The notes under the pieces: generated by a model
What the model was told of the DNA's origin: nothing
The model's database searches: none
Seen by the model: only the letters and a program-made list of their open reading frames with translations
Made by a program: the position numbers and the translations under genes
Shown here: piece by piece, positions 1-9,647 of the stretch
Layout: every line of letters starts with the position of its first letter
Numbering within the stretch: the first letter of the stretch is position 1
Assembly: GCA_947502585.1 (NCBI GenBank)
Contig: CANNAV010000004.1
Coordinates: 1-64,000, forward strand
DNA length: 64,000 nucleotides
Direction of reading: 5' to 3'
Source: an uncultured Pseudovibrio sp.
GTDB lineage: Bacteria > Pseudomonadota > Alphaproteobacteria > Rhizobiales > Stappiaceae

Positions 1-1
1 T

Positions 2-103
2 TTAATATTGTACTCGCTCATCGTTGGTATCTTCTCGCTCGGGTTTAGCGTTGTGATCGACAAACCTAAAGAGAAATGCCACGATGGCTATCTCAATTTC
101 TAA
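2..103 (+). CDS. C-terminal end of a truncated membrane protein (partial)
   Basis: An open frame runs from the left window edge to a TAA stop at 101-103. Its 33 residues begin with a hydrophobic stretch resembling a membrane helix (about residues 1-18) followed by a charged tail containing KPKEK. The gene starts outside the window, so the family cannot be named. The frame is short and could be chance; the hydrophobic-then-basic layout is the only support. About 98 bases without a clear gene separate it from the peroxiredoxin. Confidence 0.35.
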   Translation, partial: LILYSLIVGIFSLGFSVVIDKPKEKCHDGYLNF

Positions 104-201
104 AACAGATAATTTACAGCACTATAGGGACACAATCCGGGCCTTAAAAAGCATATTGCAGTCCTATCTCAGTCTTAGTACCATACCAGACGAGGAAAAT
201 C

Positions 202-852
202 ATGGTTTTACGCATAAACGATACGATCCCTAATTTGACCGTTCCGACTGATCATGGAGAGATTGGTCTGCATGACTGGGTTGGAGACAGCTGGGCAATC
301 ATCTTCTCTCACCCCAAGGATTTTACACCTGTGTGCACGACTGAGTTCGGTGCTGTTGCACAACTTGGCAGTGAATGGGCAAGGCGTAATACCAAGGTTC
401 TGGGTGTTTCCGTTGACGGTGTTGAAGACCATAGGAAATGGAAAGTAGATATTGAGGCTGTCGGCGGCGCAAAGCCCGACTTTGCTATTGTCGCAGATGC
501 CGGACTGGAGATGGCAAAAGCCTTTGACATGTTGCCGGCAGAATTTGTTCTGCCCGATGGCCGCACACCAGCAGACTCTGCTACTGTGCGTTCGGTCTTC
601 ATCATCGGTCCGGACAAACAGGTGAAGCTGATGATGACCTATCCAATGACCGTGGGGCGAAATTTCTCAGAAATCCTGCGCGCTCTGGATGGGCTTCAGA
701 TGTCTGCCAAGGGCGTTGCAACGCCTGCGGACTGGACTGTTGGTGAAGATGTAATCGTCCCCCCTGCCGTCAGCACCGAGGACGCAGAAGGCAAATTTGG
801 CCCCGTAAAAACAGTACTGCCCTATCTGCGATATGTAAATGCACCGAGTTAA
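202..852 (+). CDS. 1-Cys peroxiredoxin (Prx6 type)
   Basis: A 216-residue thiol peroxidase that reduces hydrogen peroxide and organic hydroperoxides in the cytoplasm. The catalytic motif HPKDFTPVCTTEFG places the peroxidatic cysteine at residue 45. It is the only cysteine in the protein, so no resolving cysteine exists and this is the 1-Cys Prx6 subgroup. The length of about 216 and the long C-terminal domain also fit Prx6. The ATG at 202 follows a GAGG ribosome site around 191-195. It is convergent with ilvD and shares a hairpin terminator with it. The electron donor is not evident from the neighbours. Confidence 0.93.
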   Translation: MVLRINDTIPNLTVPTDHGEIGLHDWVGDSWAIIFSHPKDFTPVCTTEFGAVAQLGSEWARRNTKVLGVSVDGVEDHRKWKVDIEAVGGAKPDFAIVADAGLEMAKAFDMLPAEFVLPDGRTPADSATVRSVFIIGPDKQVKLMMTYPMTVGRNFSEILRALDGLQMSAKGVATPADWTVGEDVIVPPAVSTEDAEGKFGPVKTVLPYLRYVNAPS

Positions 853-871
853 TCACCTGGAGCGCGTTCCT

Positions 872-918
872 ACACTCAAAAGCCCCTCAGAGATGATCTA
901 CACAGGGCTTTTGAGTGT
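872..918. terminator. Bidirectional hairpin between peroxiredoxin and ilvD
   Basis: A perfect 14-bp inverted repeat (872-885 pairing with 905-918; ACACTCAAAAGCCC and its complement) with a 19-base loop lies between two convergent genes. The runs of A/T lie inside the stem, so the U-tract is weak. The position makes a shared transcription terminator likely. Confidence 0.6.
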
Positions 919-935
919 CTTAATCTGCCGGCGGC

Positions 936-2783
936 TTAGTCAACTTTGCGAACTGCGCCTTTAGCTGCGCTGGTTGCCATGGCAGCGTAGGCTTTCAGTG
1001 CAGTGGTGACCTTACGTGTGCGCTTTTCAGCTGGCTTCCAAGCATTATTGCCTTTTGCTTCCATCGCTGTACGGCGGAAGGCAAGTTCATCATCCGCAAC
1101 GCGTACATGGATCTTACGGTTTGGAATGTCGATATCAATCACATCGCCCTCTTCCAACAGACCGATGTTGCCGCCTTCTGCTGCCTCTGGAGAGACGTGG
1201 CCAATGGACAGACCTGAAGAACCACCAGAAAAGCGACCGTCTGTGACGAGGGCACAGGCTTTGCCGAGGCCTTTGGATTTGAGATAGCTGGTCGGATACA
1301 ACATTTCCTGCATGCCTGGACCGCCACGAGGGCCTTCATAGCGAATGAGAACGATGTCGCCCTCTTTCACTTTACCAGTCAGGATTGCGCTTACGGCTGT
1401 GTCCTGAGATTCAAAAATGCGGGCCGGGCCGGAGAATTTCAGAATGTTCTCATCTACGCCTGCTGTCTTAACGATACAGCCATCTTCTGCCAGATTGCCG
1501 TAGAGCACTGCCAGTCCACCATCCTGTGAGAAGGCATGTTCTTTGGAGCGGATAACGCCGTTTTCCCTGTCCTCATCCAAGCCTTCGGCATAGCGGGAGC
1601 TCTGAGAGAAGGCAACCTGCGTCGGGACACCACCTGGCGCGGCTGAGAAGAACTCGCGTACGCTTGCGCTGTGGGTGCGTTTGATATCCCAGCGCTCAAG
1701 TGCGTCAGCCAGATCCCTGGCATGTACTGATTTTGCCGATGTATCGATAAGGCCTGCGCGGTCCAGCTCACCCAGAATACCGAGGATGCCACCTGCGCGG
1801 TGAATATCTTCCATGTGGACGTTGGTGACAGATGGGGCCACTTTACACAACACCGGCACGATGCGGGACAGACGGTCAATGTCTTCCATGGTGAAGTCCA
1901 CTTCACCTTCCTGTGCTGCAGCCAGTAAGTGCAGAACGGTATTGGTGGAGCCGCCCATTGCGATGTCCATAATCATTGCATTTTCAAAGGCTTTGAAGTT
2001 TGCAATGTTACGTGGTAGTGCGCTCTCATCTTCCTGCTCGTAGTAGCGTTTTGCCAGATCTACGATCAAATGACCCGCTTCCACAAACAAACGTTTACGG
2101 TCTGAATGCGTTGCCAGAGTTGAGCCATTGCCTGGAAGGGACAGGCCCAGAGCTTCTGTCAGGCAGTTCATAGAGTTTGCGGTGAACATGCCGGAGCAGG
2201 ACCCACAAGTCGGGCAGGCGCTGCGCTCAATGCTTTCAACGTCGCTGTCAGAAACGTTATCATCAGCTGCGGCGATCATTGCGTCGACAAGGTCAACTTT
2301 GCGTTTTTCACCGTTTGCGAGCGTTACTTTGCCCGCTTCCATCGGTCCACCGGACACGAACACGGTTGGAATATTCAGGCGCAAAGACGCCATCAGCATA
2401 CCCGGAGTGATCTTGTCACAGTTGGAAATACAGACCATGGCATCTGCACAATGTGCGTTAACCATGTACTCCACAGAGTCGGCAATCAATTCACGAGATG
2501 GCAAAGAGTAGAGCATGCCATCGTGCCCCATTGCGATGCCGTCATCGACCGCTATGGTGTTAAACTCCTTTGCGATACCACCGGCCTGCTCAATTTCACG
2601 GGCGACAAGCTGACCGAGGTCTTTCAAATGCACATGACCAGGCACAAACTGCGTGAAGGAGTTGACCACAGCAATAATCGGCTTGCCGAAGTCATTTTCT
2701 TTAACGCCGGTTGCCCGCCACAGGCCTCTGGCGCCTGCCATGTTGCGGCCGTGTGTGGAAGTGCGCGAACGATAGTTTGGCAT
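936..2783 (-). CDS. ilvD: Dihydroxy-acid dehydratase
   Basis: Dehydrates 2,3-dihydroxy acids to 2-keto acids, the penultimate step of isoleucine and valine synthesis; an iron-sulfur enzyme. The N-terminus [20 protein letters not shown] is typical of IlvD. Cluster ligands are seen in [10 protein letters not shown] (around residue 122) and [11 protein letters not shown] (around residue 190). The length from the ATG at 2783 is 615 residues, as expected for this family. An in-frame TTG 12 bases upstream is less likely because IlvD proteins normally begin at MPxYRS. The gene is monocistronic, with a hairpin terminator after it and an AT-rich upstream region. Confidence 0.96.
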   Translation of the reverse strand: MPNYRSRTSTHGRNMAGARGLWRATGVKENDFGKPIIAVVNSFTQFVPGHVHLKDLGQLVAREIEQAGGIAKEFNTIAVDDGIAMGHDGMLYSLPSRELIADSVEYMVNAHCADAMVCISNCDKITPGMLMASLRLNIPTVFVSGGPMEAGKVTLANGEKRKVDLVDAMIAAADDNVSDSDVESIERSACPTCGSCSGMFTANSMNCLTEALGLSLPGNGSTLATHSDRKRLFVEAGHLIVDLAKRYYEQEDESALPRNIANFKAFENAMIMDIAMGGSTNTVLHLLAAAQEGEVDFTMEDIDRLSRIVPVLCKVAPSVTNVHMEDIHRAGGILGILGELDRAGLIDTSAKSVHARDLADALERWDIKRTHSASVREFFSAAPGGVPTQVAFSQSSRYAEGLDEDRENGVIRSKEHAFSQDGGLAVLYGNLAEDGCIVKTAGVDENILKFSGPARIFESQDTAVSAILTGKVKEGDIVLIRYEGPRGGPGMQEMLYPTSYLKSKGLGKACALVTDGRFSGGSSGLSIGHVSPEAAEGGNIGLLEEGDVIDIDIPNRKIHVRVADDELAFRRTAMEAKGNNAWKPAEKRTRKVTTALKAYAAMATSAAKGAVRKVD

Positions 2784-2885
2784 CAAAAACCCCAATCTGG
2801 CGAATATGTTCTTTACGCGTTGCGCTATAGTTAGTTTTATCGGACTAATTTGGCAACTTTACTTCAGCTTACACCAATTATGAGA

Positions 2886-2906
2886 AAAAGAGTACCCGCG
2901 GGTACG
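2886..2906 (-). terminator. Intrinsic terminator after the FAD oxidoreductase pair
   Basis: The perfect palindrome GTACCCGCGGGTAC (2892-2905) can form a GTACC stem with a CGCG loop. On the minus strand it is followed by TCTTTTTCTC. It lies between the end of the FAD oxidoreductase operon (2975) and the ilvD start, so it probably ends the leftward oxidoreductase transcript. The alternative is a regulator-binding palindrome in the ilvD promoter region. Confidence 0.5.
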
Positions 2907-2974
2907 CCTCTCCTCTTCTGATCGCTTGAGCATTTCTCGGGTGTCTTCCGCTAGAGGCTCAAGTCTTTTTGCAA

Positions 2975-4276
2975 TCAAAACCGGTTCCAGGCAAAACTGG
3001 AAAGGTCGTGACCTGCATTTTTTCCCACAAGCACGTCTGCCATAACGCGACCAATGGAAGGTCCAGTTCCAAACCCGTGTCCTGAGAAGCCAGTCACGAT
3101 ATGCAGGTTGTCCTGATTTGGAACTTTATCGATCACCGGAAGAAAGTCGGGCATGGCATCAATGAGACCGCCCCAGGCGGATTGCAGTTTCGTTCCCCTG
3201 AGCTGAGGGAAGCGATTGGCAAGTTCTTCGGTCAGAGCACTCAGCTCTTTTTGATCGGGCCTGGAGTTGAGGACGCGCATGGCTTCAAATGGTGTTGTGT
3301 CTGCGCCGGTCCAGCGTCTTTTTTGCATCCAGTGGTCCGGATAGTTTTTTGGAGACCATGGCTTGATGCTGGTGCCTTTGAGGTTCTCGGCCATGTAAGG
3401 CAGCCATTTCTTCAGAAACCTTAATGAATCCAGACCGATATAATGGGTTTGGCTGTTCTTGAGCGCCAGTGTGTAACCACCATCCTGACGGCGGCGCATG
3501 GCGAAGGTATTATCTGAGGCATTTGCCGGAAAGACATCCGGTACCGCGTGTGTTGCTGCAACGGTCAGCTCCACGGAAAGCTGAGGCAGTCTGATACCTG
3601 CGTTGGCCGCGAACAGAGAGGACCATGCCCCGCCTGCCAACATCACCTGCCCTGCTTTGATCTCACCTTGCTCGGTGACGGCTCCAACTACCTTGCCGCC
3701 AGATTTCGCCAATGTGCGAACGGCGTTGTTTTCACAGATAACGGCTCCAAGGCGCTCTGCAGCTTTTGCTATGCCGAGCGTTGCTTGTCCGGGTTCAGCC
3801 CGACCATCGCTGGCAGTATACATTCCGCCGATCCAGCGACCTTTTTTGCCTTTGATGTCTTCGTGGACCTGCGCTCTTGAGATCATACAGGTGTCGAGAT
3901 CATATTTCCGGCCAAGTTCGACGAACTTCTCAAAATTTTCCAGGTCCTCATACTTTTCAGCAAGGTAGTAGACGCCTGTCGCGCTGTATCCGAGGTCTTC
4001 ACCTGTCTCTTCGCTCAGCCCCGTCCAGAGACGGCGCGCTTCTACAGAGAGTGGGATTTCCGGTTCATCACGTCCTTGCTGGCGAATCCAGCCCCAATTG
4101 CGACTGGATTGTTCTCCTGCAACACGCCCCTTTTCGCAAAGAGTAACGCTTACGTTCTTCTTAGCTAGATAATAGGCGGTACAAACACCAATGATGCCAC
4201 CACCGATGATGAGCACGTCTGTTTCGTGCGGCTGTTTTCCGTGAAACTGCTGCGGTGTATTTTCTGAATATATCAC
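2975..4276 (-). CDS. FAD-dependent amino-acid/amine oxidoreductase (DadA-like), copy 2
   Basis: A 433-residue FAD oxidoreductase of the DAO fold. The dinucleotide-binding motif VLIIGGGIIGVCTAYYLA lies near residues 21-38, followed by ADP-contacting CEKGRVAGEQSS. The C-terminal IVTGFSGHGFGTGPSIGR is the second flavin-contact region of this family. Relatives oxidise D-amino acids, sarcosine-like amines or gamma-glutamylputrescine; the substrate cannot be read from sequence. It follows a paralogue by 18 bases in the same operon, and the two share long blocks such as GRVAGEQSSRNWGW. There is no signal peptide, so it is cytoplasmic or peripherally membrane-bound. Confidence 0.85.
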   Translation of the reverse strand: MIYSENTPQQFHGKQPHETDVLIIGGGIIGVCTAYYLAKKNVSVTLCEKGRVAGEQSSRNWGWIRQQGRDEPEIPLSVEARRLWTGLSEETGEDLGYSATGVYYLAEKYEDLENFEKFVELGRKYDLDTCMISRAQVHEDIKGKKGRWIGGMYTASDGRAEPGQATLGIAKAAERLGAVICENNAVRTLAKSGGKVVGAVTEQGEIKAGQVMLAGGAWSSLFAANAGIRLPQLSVELTVAATHAVPDVFPANASDNTFAMRRRQDGGYTLALKNSQTHYIGLDSLRFLKKWLPYMAENLKGTSIKPWSPKNYPDHWMQKRRWTGADTTPFEAMRVLNSRPDQKELSALTEELANRFPQLRGTKLQSAWGGLIDAMPDFLPVIDKVPNQDNLHIVTGFSGHGFGTGPSIGRVMADVLVGKNAGHDLSSFAWNRF

Positions 4277-4294
4277 TTCACTTACTCAAGGTGG

Positions 4295-5635
4295 TTAGAT
4301 AAAGGGCCCGAGCCTGATTTTGGAACCATCGGAAAACCGCGAATAGCGAAAGCGCCTCAGGTCATAGCCTGCGGGTTTGTCCATGAGCAAGTCTGCCATG
4401 ATGCGCCCGGCAGCTGGACCAATACCGAACCCGTGCCCAGAAAAACCTGTTGCGATAAATACGCCCTTTTGCGTCGGGACTTCATCCATGATCGGGACAA
4501 AGTCCGGCATTGCATCAATCATTCCGGCCCAGCTTTCTTTCATTTGCAGCCCCTTAAGCTGCGGGAATCGATCAACCAGACGACCCCGAATGCGTTTGAG
4601 GGCTCTTGAGCCTGGGGCAGGATTCAGCACACGACAGGTTTCAAAGGGTGTGCAGTCATCTCCAGACCAATGGCGTTTATGCGCCCATGAGTCCGGGTAG
4701 TTCTTTGGCGGGTTCATGCTAAAGGAGATGCCTTTGAAGGAGGCTTTCACAGCGGGAAGCCATTTGAAGAGGTGGCGAAACGAGTCCTTACCGATGTAGT
4801 GATCGTGAATGTCACTGACTGCAAGCGTGTAGCCACCATCTAATCTTTTACGGAACGCGAATGTGCCGTCTGCTGCGTTACCGTTGAAAAGGTCAGGCAC
4901 GGCTTTGGTGGCAGCCACGGTTGCCCGCACACACAACTGAGGCATGGTCACGCCGAAATTTTGCGCAAAGAGTGAGGACCACGCACCAGCAGCGATCAGA
5001 ACACGGTTTGCTTTGATTGCGCCTTTCTCGGTCACAGCGCCAGTGAGTTTGCCACCGGCGAATTCCAGCGTCCGCACTGCACAGTCTTCGACAATCACAG
5101 CGCTGTTCCGTTCAGCCGCCCGGCCAATCGCGGGCACAGCTATCCATGGCTCAGCACGGCCATCGCCTGGCGTGACCATGCCGCCAACCCATTTGCCGTC
5201 ACGGCCCGGAATTTTTGCATAGATTTCCTCTTTGCTGAGGAGTCTGGTATCGAGTTGATGCTGTTTGGAAAGCTCCAGAAAACCTTCGTAACTTTTGAGG
5301 TCCTCTTCATTTTCTGCCAGATAATAAACACCCTCCTGGCGAAACCCGAGATCCTCGCCGGTTTCCTCCATCAACTGCTGCCAGAGCCGGGTGCTTTCTA
5401 TTGATATGGGAAGTTCTGCAGCATCCCGGCCCTGCTGGCGGACCCAGCCCCAGTTACGGCTCGACTGCTCGCCAGCCACACGGCCTTTTTCGCAAAGTGT
5501 CACGTTCACGCCCATTTGCGCCAGCCAGTAAGCTGTACAGGTCCCAATAACGCCACCGCCAATGATCAGAACATCTGTCTGTTTCGGAAGTTCGGCAAAA
5601 AACTGCCTGGGAGTGGAGCTGGTATAGGTCGCCAT
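4295..5635 (-). CDS. FAD-dependent amino-acid/amine oxidoreductase (DadA-like), copy 1
   Basis: A 446-residue paralogue of the downstream gene, with the FAD motif LIIGGGVIGTCTAYWLA near residue 22 and the C-terminal FIATGFSGHGFGIGP. I start it at the ATG at 5635 because AGAGG stands five bases upstream and the protein then aligns with its neighbour; an ATG 90 bases further up would add a tail absent from the paralogue. It is the first gene of a two-gene leftward operon. The family oxidises D-amino acids or secondary amines, passing electrons to oxygen or the respiratory chain. The tandem pair could be two isozymes or two subunits. Confidence 0.85.
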   Translation of the reverse strand: MATYTSSTPRQFFAELPKQTDVLIIGGGVIGTCTAYWLAQMGVNVTLCEKGRVAGEQSSRNWGWVRQQGRDAAELPISIESTRLWQQLMEETGEDLGFRQEGVYYLAENEEDLKSYEGFLELSKQHQLDTRLLSKEEIYAKIPGRDGKWVGGMVTPGDGRAEPWIAVPAIGRAAERNSAVIVEDCAVRTLEFAGGKLTGAVTEKGAIKANRVLIAAGAWSSLFAQNFGVTMPQLCVRATVAATKAVPDLFNGNAADGTFAFRKRLDGGYTLAVSDIHDHYIGKDSFRHLFKWLPAVKASFKGISFSMNPPKNYPDSWAHKRHWSGDDCTPFETCRVLNPAPGSRALKRIRGRLVDRFPQLKGLQMKESWAGMIDAMPDFVPIMDEVPTQKGVFIATGFSGHGFGIGPAAGRIMADLLMDKPAGYDLRRFRYSRFSDGSKIRLGPFI

Positions 5636-5899
5636 GAAGGCCTCTGGGAATGGGATCTGTGAATTACGACCGGTTAATCTTAGCAGGACTAAGATATCAC
5701 TGCACAAGAATGTACCTATACTCAACTCCTTCGAAAACCCGAATATTTAGATAAGAATGGTTTCGGAGATATCAGGCGTTTTGGCCAGGAAAGTTACATT
5801 GCACTTTTCGGGTTTTGGAGAGGCGGGAGTATAAGTACTTAGTTGATCTATGAATTAGTCCATATTGGCAGGTCTGAATGTTTCTTAGCCGGAAACCAG
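5636..5899. other. Intergenic region, presumed oxidoreductase promoter
   Basis: Nearly 300 bases with the following hairpin, lying between the short-chain dehydrogenase and the FAD pair. No reading frame with a ribosome site is seen. It probably carries the promoter for the leftward FAD operon; I see no confident -35/-10 pair or operator. Confidence 0.4.
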
Positions 5900-5922
5900 C
5901 CTGAGAGCTCTACACTCTCAGG
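5900..5922 (-). terminator. Hairpin after the short-chain dehydrogenase
   Basis: A perfect 8-bp stem, CCTGAGAG (5900-5907) with CTCTCAGG (5915-5922), and a 7-base loop lie 12 bases after the stop codon at 5935. The minus-strand tail is only weakly T-rich, so termination efficiency is uncertain. Confidence 0.5.
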
Positions 5923-5934
5923 CCAGAGAAATGC

Positions 5935-6702
5935 TTAGCGCGGTGCCATACGGATCGCGCCATCCAGGCGGATGGTTTCACCGTTCAGCATTGGGTTGGT
6001 GCAGATTGCTTCCACCAGCTGCGCATATTCGTCACCGCGACCCAAACGGGATGGGAACGGCACCTGCTGACCAAGGGAATCCTGCACCTCCTGAGAGAGG
6101 CCTCGAAGCATTGGAGTTTCAAAGATACCTGGTGCAACAGTCATTACACGGATGCCAGATCTGGACAGATCACGTGCAACAGGCAGTGTCAAAGCAGCGA
6201 TGCCGCCTTTGGACGCTGCATAAGCTGCCTGGCCGATCTGACCGTCAAACGCTGCCACAGATGCGGTCGAGATGATCACGCCACGCTCACCGTCTTCAGT
6301 CAGCGGCTCAAGGCTTGCCATGCGTGTTCCGGCAAACGACATGCAGCGGAACGTGCCAATAAGGTTTACGTTGATCACCGTCTGGAACATATCCATTGGG
6401 TGCGGTTCGCCACGAGAGGTGGTTTTTGCAACAGGCGCGATACCCGCACAATTGACGAGTATACGTGTTGGGCCATGCGCTGTTTCAGCAGACTCCAGGC
6501 CTGCTTTTACGCTGTCATCGCTTGTGACATCTACTTTTACAAACTGAGCACCAATTTCCTGTGCGAGTGCATTACCTGCTTCTTCGTTCACGTCGAAAAG
6601 AGTTAGTTTAACGCCGTGACCAGCTAATTTCCGTGCGGTTGCCGCACCGAGACCTGACGAGCCGCCGGTTACAACGGCTGCAATTTCTTTATTAAGTTGC
6701 AT
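5935..6702 (-). CDS. Short-chain dehydrogenase/reductase (3-hydroxyacyl-CoA dehydrogenase type)
   Basis: A 255-residue cytoplasmic NAD(P)-dependent oxidoreductase. The cofactor motif TGGSSGLGAA lies near residue 12, NCAGIAP near residue 85 and the catalytic AAYAASKGG (Tyr and Lys) near residue 160. The C-terminal MLNGETIRLDGAIRMAPR resembles type-II 3-hydroxyacyl-CoA dehydrogenases (HSD10-like) of fatty acid and branched-chain breakdown. The start at 6702 is preferred over an upstream ATG at 6777 because the Rossmann motif normally begins within about 12 residues of the start and GGGA stands just upstream. The exact substrate is an inference. Confidence 0.85.
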   Translation of the reverse strand: MQLNKEIAAVVTGGSSGLGAATARKLAGHGVKLTLFDVNEEAGNALAQEIGAQFVKVDVTSDDSVKAGLESAETAHGPTRILVNCAGIAPVAKTTSRGEPHPMDMFQTVINVNLIGTFRCMSFAGTRMASLEPLTEDGERGVIISTASVAAFDGQIGQAAYAASKGGIAALTLPVARDLSRSGIRVMTVAPGIFETPMLRGLSQEVQDSLGQQVPFPSRLGRGDEYAQLVEAICTNPMLNGETIRLDGAIRMAPR

Positions 6703-6815
6703 GAAATCCCATTCCGATTCATTTTGTTTGCCCCGCTGTCTTTCAAAGCTCCCGCCAAAATTCTTTGAAAGCAGCATTCTGCTGGATTGCGGGTCGGCAA
6801 GAGAAAATTACTCTC

Positions 6816-8285
6816 TCATGCTAAAGCCACAAGGTCTACTTTTCCATTGATTCCCGCAACACAGTCGGACTTTAAATCTATCATGTTTCCCTTATACCCT
6901 TGTCGTAGAGCCATGGAATAACTTGCGCCATCTGTCAGGAACCGCGTGCCTTGCACCTTATTGGCTGCCTCCAGCTTTGCAGCGCGGTTGACAGCATCTC
7001 CGATCACGGTGAACTCCAGCCGGTCCCGCACGCCAACAACTCCAACGCTCACCGGCCCTGCTGCAACACCAACACCCACCTCAAACTTCACAGGCCAACC
7101 TGCGGCTTGAAGATCGGCGCATTCTTCCTCCAGAATGTAAGTGAGTTCAACACCTGCCCGCAAGGCGTCAGCTGCATATGTTTCGCTGTCAGACATAGCC
7201 CCGAAGGTTGCGAGAATTCCATCACCCAGGAACTTGTCAATCTTGCCCCCCTCGCCCAAAATTACCTTTGCAGCCTTCTTTTGATAAAGGCTCAGGACGC
7301 GCATGGTTGTTTCAGGTGGCAGTTTGGCTGCAGTCTTTGTGAATGACCTGATGTCGATCAGAAGAATAGCAACTTCTCTGATCCTGCCGGTTCCGGCCAT
7401 GAGAATGCTTTCGGATTCAACAATGGAACTTGCAACTTCCGGTGTAAAAAAGCGGCTCAGATCTTTCACAGCATTCTTCTGACGAATTGCGGAAAAGAAG
7501 GTGCGACGGGCCCGGAAGATTGAAAGAGCAAGAAGCGCTGTCACTGAGAGTATGATGATAAGTTTGTCGAGCTCGGCCCCAATTAGAACCGCGTTGCCTG
7601 TAAGGTACTCGATGTAGTTACGGGTAATGAGCGTGGAACCCCCTTGATACGTTAAGGCATAGAACACCAGTCCCAACCAGCCCAAGGCTCCGAATACGCC
7701 AGTAACTATGACATATCGTGGGTCAAAGCGGAGTGCTCTCAGAGCAATAAACAGGAACAGATACATCAAGGTCGGGGCCTTGAGGTAAAAGGCGGGGGGC
7801 TGGGCGTATTGGATGTGGAAGGAAAAAATCAACCCAATCAGCAGCGCCACATCTGCCAAGATGGACAGCACCAGATACCAGGCTGGCAGTGTAGTCCTGA
7901 AAGAGACGTAAATACGAATTAGCGTAAAGACAAGATAACAGGAAAAGGCGATGGGAACGAAGTTGAAACCCATTGTGCCTTCGGCCCTTGGTGCAAGAGC
8001 ATAGAGAACGGCGAAGAAGATGATGACGCCGAGCTGGACAATACCGATCAGGCGTTCGGCTGCCGCTTCCTGACGTGCTACTTCACGACGGACCCGTAAA
8101 GGCAAGTCACCTTCCGGAGCTTCAGGCCCCAGAACACCGCGCTTCAGCTTCTGGCAGAAATTAAGTTCAGCTTTCTTATGGTAAGAGATGCCATGGAACT
8201 TTTCGCTTAAGTTCATATTCGGCTTTTTTGCAGATCCACGTTTTTTCGGAGGTTCAGGTTTTTTTGGACCACTTCCAACTGCCAC
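6816..8285 (-). CDS. Membrane class III adenylate/guanylate cyclase
   Basis: 489 residues: a basic, proline-rich N-terminus (1-70), a membrane domain of about five to six helices (80-255), and a cytoplasmic class III cyclase domain (about 300-489). Metal-binding aspartates stand in LLIDIRSFT (Asp311) and KFLGDGILATFG (Asp355). FTVIGDAVNRAAKLE is the transition-state loop seen in adenylate cyclases. The GTG start at 8285 is backed by GGGAG six bases upstream. It is the last gene of the leftward exporter/cyclic-nucleotide-binding/MBL operon. The product is probably cAMP, but cGMP cannot be excluded from sequence. The membrane part has no extracellular sensor domain of obvious type. Confidence 0.9.
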   Translation of the reverse strand: MAVGSGPKKPEPPKKRGSAKKPNMNLSEKFHGISYHKKAELNFCQKLKRGVLGPEAPEGDLPLRVRREVARQEAAAERLIGIVQLGVIIFFAVLYALAPRAEGTMGFNFVPIAFSCYLVFTLIRIYVSFRTTLPAWYLVLSILADVALLIGLIFSFHIQYAQPPAFYLKAPTLMYLFLFIALRALRFDPRYVIVTGVFGALGWLGLVFYALTYQGGSTLITRNYIEYLTGNAVLIGAELDKLIIILSVTALLALSIFRARRTFFSAIRQKNAVKDLSRFFTPEVASSIVESESILMAGTGRIREVAILLIDIRSFTKTAAKLPPETTMRVLSLYQKKAAKVILGEGGKIDKFLGDGILATFGAMSDSETYAADALRAGVELTYILEEECADLQAAGWPVKFEVGVGVAAGPVSVGVVGVRDRLEFTVIGDAVNRAAKLEAANKVQGTRFLTDGASYSMALRQGYKGNMIDLKSDCVAGINGKVDLVALA

Positions 8286-8371
8286 ACTTGTCTCCCGTCA
8301 CACTATTCAACAGGTGTTGCTGGTTTGCTCGCAGTTTCATCAGATCTGTTGCAAACGACGGGTGTGTGAAC

Positions 8372-9193
8372 TTAAGGTTTGAATACCATCCCTTCAGAGG
8401 CCACAATTGCTCGTGGATACATCTGCAGAGCAGCCAAACCTATCTCGTCCAATTCATCATCCGTGCGCCGCGGATCGTGATGGAAGATCACGGGCGTTTT
8501 AACGTTGGCGCGCTGGCATATTCCGACCACATGCTCCCATGTGGAATGTCCCCACCCCTTATACCTGGGGTATTCGGCGTTGGTGTACATCCCATCCTGG
8601 ATCACAACATCTGCATCACGGATAAACTCCAGGACAGCTGCATCGTGAGATGCGCTGCCCATTTCGTGATCTGTGATGATGCAAATGGATTTACCATTGA
8701 ACTCCATCCGGTAGCCACAGGCACCACCGGGATGGTTTAGCGCAACGGTTTTGATTATCAGCCCATTGTCTTTCTTCAGGGTGTCTCCTGCCTTGAAACT
8801 TTTAAAGGAAACAGCACTTAGCATGTTCGCCCCCACCGGGAAAATAGGGGGCGACATGATCCGACATATGATATTCTCCAAATCACACGGGTCATTAAAA
8901 TGGCCCGCCGTTAAACTGATACTGAAACTGGGGTCGTAAGCAGGCTCGAAAAAGGGCAAACCACAGATATGGTCGAGGTGCGTATGTGTAAACAAAATAC
9001 AGATGTCACGGTGCGGGCCTTTCATCAATTCTTTGCCCAGATTGCGAGCACCAGACCCGCAGTCAACCATCAACAGAACGTCCCCTGCCCGAACTTCGAA
9101 GCAGGTTGTTTCTCCGCCATATCTAAGAGTTTCGGGACCAGCTGCAGTTGTTGAACCGCGAACACCCCAAATTTTGAGAGAAAACTCGTTCAA
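8372..9193 (-). CDS. Metallo-beta-lactamase-fold hydrolase (RNase Z/phosphodiesterase-like)
   Basis: 273 residues. The N-terminal LKIWGVRGSTTAAGPETLRY and the metal motif FTHTHLDHICGLPF (His70, His72, Asp74, His75) mark the MBL superfamily branch related to RNase Z, PhnP and class II cyclic-nucleotide phosphodiesterases. Further ligands are likely in ALNHPGGACGY and IITDHEMGS. I start at TTG 9193, with GAAAGG about nine bases upstream, because the family sequence begins there; an earlier ATG would overlap the preceding gene by about 100 bases. It lies 13 bases after a cyclic-nucleotide-binding gene and before a cyclase, so hydrolysis of a cyclic nucleotide is an attractive but unproven role. 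Confidence 0.85.
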   Translation of the reverse strand: MNEFSLKIWGVRGSTTAAGPETLRYGGETTCFEVRAGDVLLMVDCGSGARNLGKELMKGPHRDICILFTHTHLDHICGLPFFEPAYDPSFSISLTAGHFNDPCDLENIICRIMSPPIFPVGANMLSAVSFKSFKAGDTLKKDNGLIIKTVALNHPGGACGYRMEFNGKSICIITDHEMGSASHDAAVLEFIRDADVVIQDGMYTNAEYPRYKGWGHSTWEHVVGICQRANVKTPVIFHHDPRRTDDELDEIGLAALQMYPRAIVASEGMVFKP

Positions 9194-9206
9194 GTAATCC
9201 GGCCTT

Positions 9207-9647
9207 TCAAGTGGACGCAGGGCGGACCTGCGCAAGTTCTCTGGTGGTTTTTTCCAATCGCAACGCCAAAACACGCATGATTTCAAGCGAGACTTTCGGA
9301 AACTCTGCAATGAGTTTCAAAAAATCGTCTTTTGATATTGCCAGAATGTGGGTTGTACCCACAGCCCGCAGTGTAGCCGTTCTTGGGACATCACACAGGA
9401 TCGCAATTTCACCGATTATTGCGTATTGTCCGACCCGTGCAACTTCATTTTCATCAACAAACACAGCAACTTTACCGGACAGGACAACAAATGCACTATC
9501 CCCATCATCTCCCTGATGGCACAAATGCTCCCCATCCTGAAACTCTATGCGATCACTGATGAACGCAAGAAGACGCAATTTGCTTGGTTCCAATCCCTGA
9601 AAGAGGGGAACCCGGCTTAAAGCCTGGACTTCTGCATCAATAGTCAC
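9207..9647 (-). CDS. Stand-alone cyclic-nucleotide-binding (CAP_ED) domain protein
   Basis: 146 residues forming a single CRP-type cyclic-nucleotide-binding domain. Visible are the N-terminal helix with VPLFQGLEPSKLRLLA, glycine turns in HQGDDGDSAFVVLSGKV, and the phosphate-binding cassette GEIAILCDVPRTATLRA, where Glu and Arg normally contact cNMP. No helix-turn-helix follows, so it is not a transcription factor by itself. The GTG start at 9647 has GGGAG a few bases upstream. It sits between the exporter gene and the MBL hydrolase in one operon. It could be a regulatory subunit for a neighbour. Confidence 0.88.
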   Translation of the reverse strand: MTIDAEVQALSRVPLFQGLEPSKLRLLAFISDRIEFQDGEHLCHQGDDGDSAFVVLSGKVAVFVDENEVARVGQYAIIGEIAILCDVPRTATLRAVGTTHILAISKDDFLKLIAEFPKVSLEIMRVLALRLEKTTRELAQVRPAST

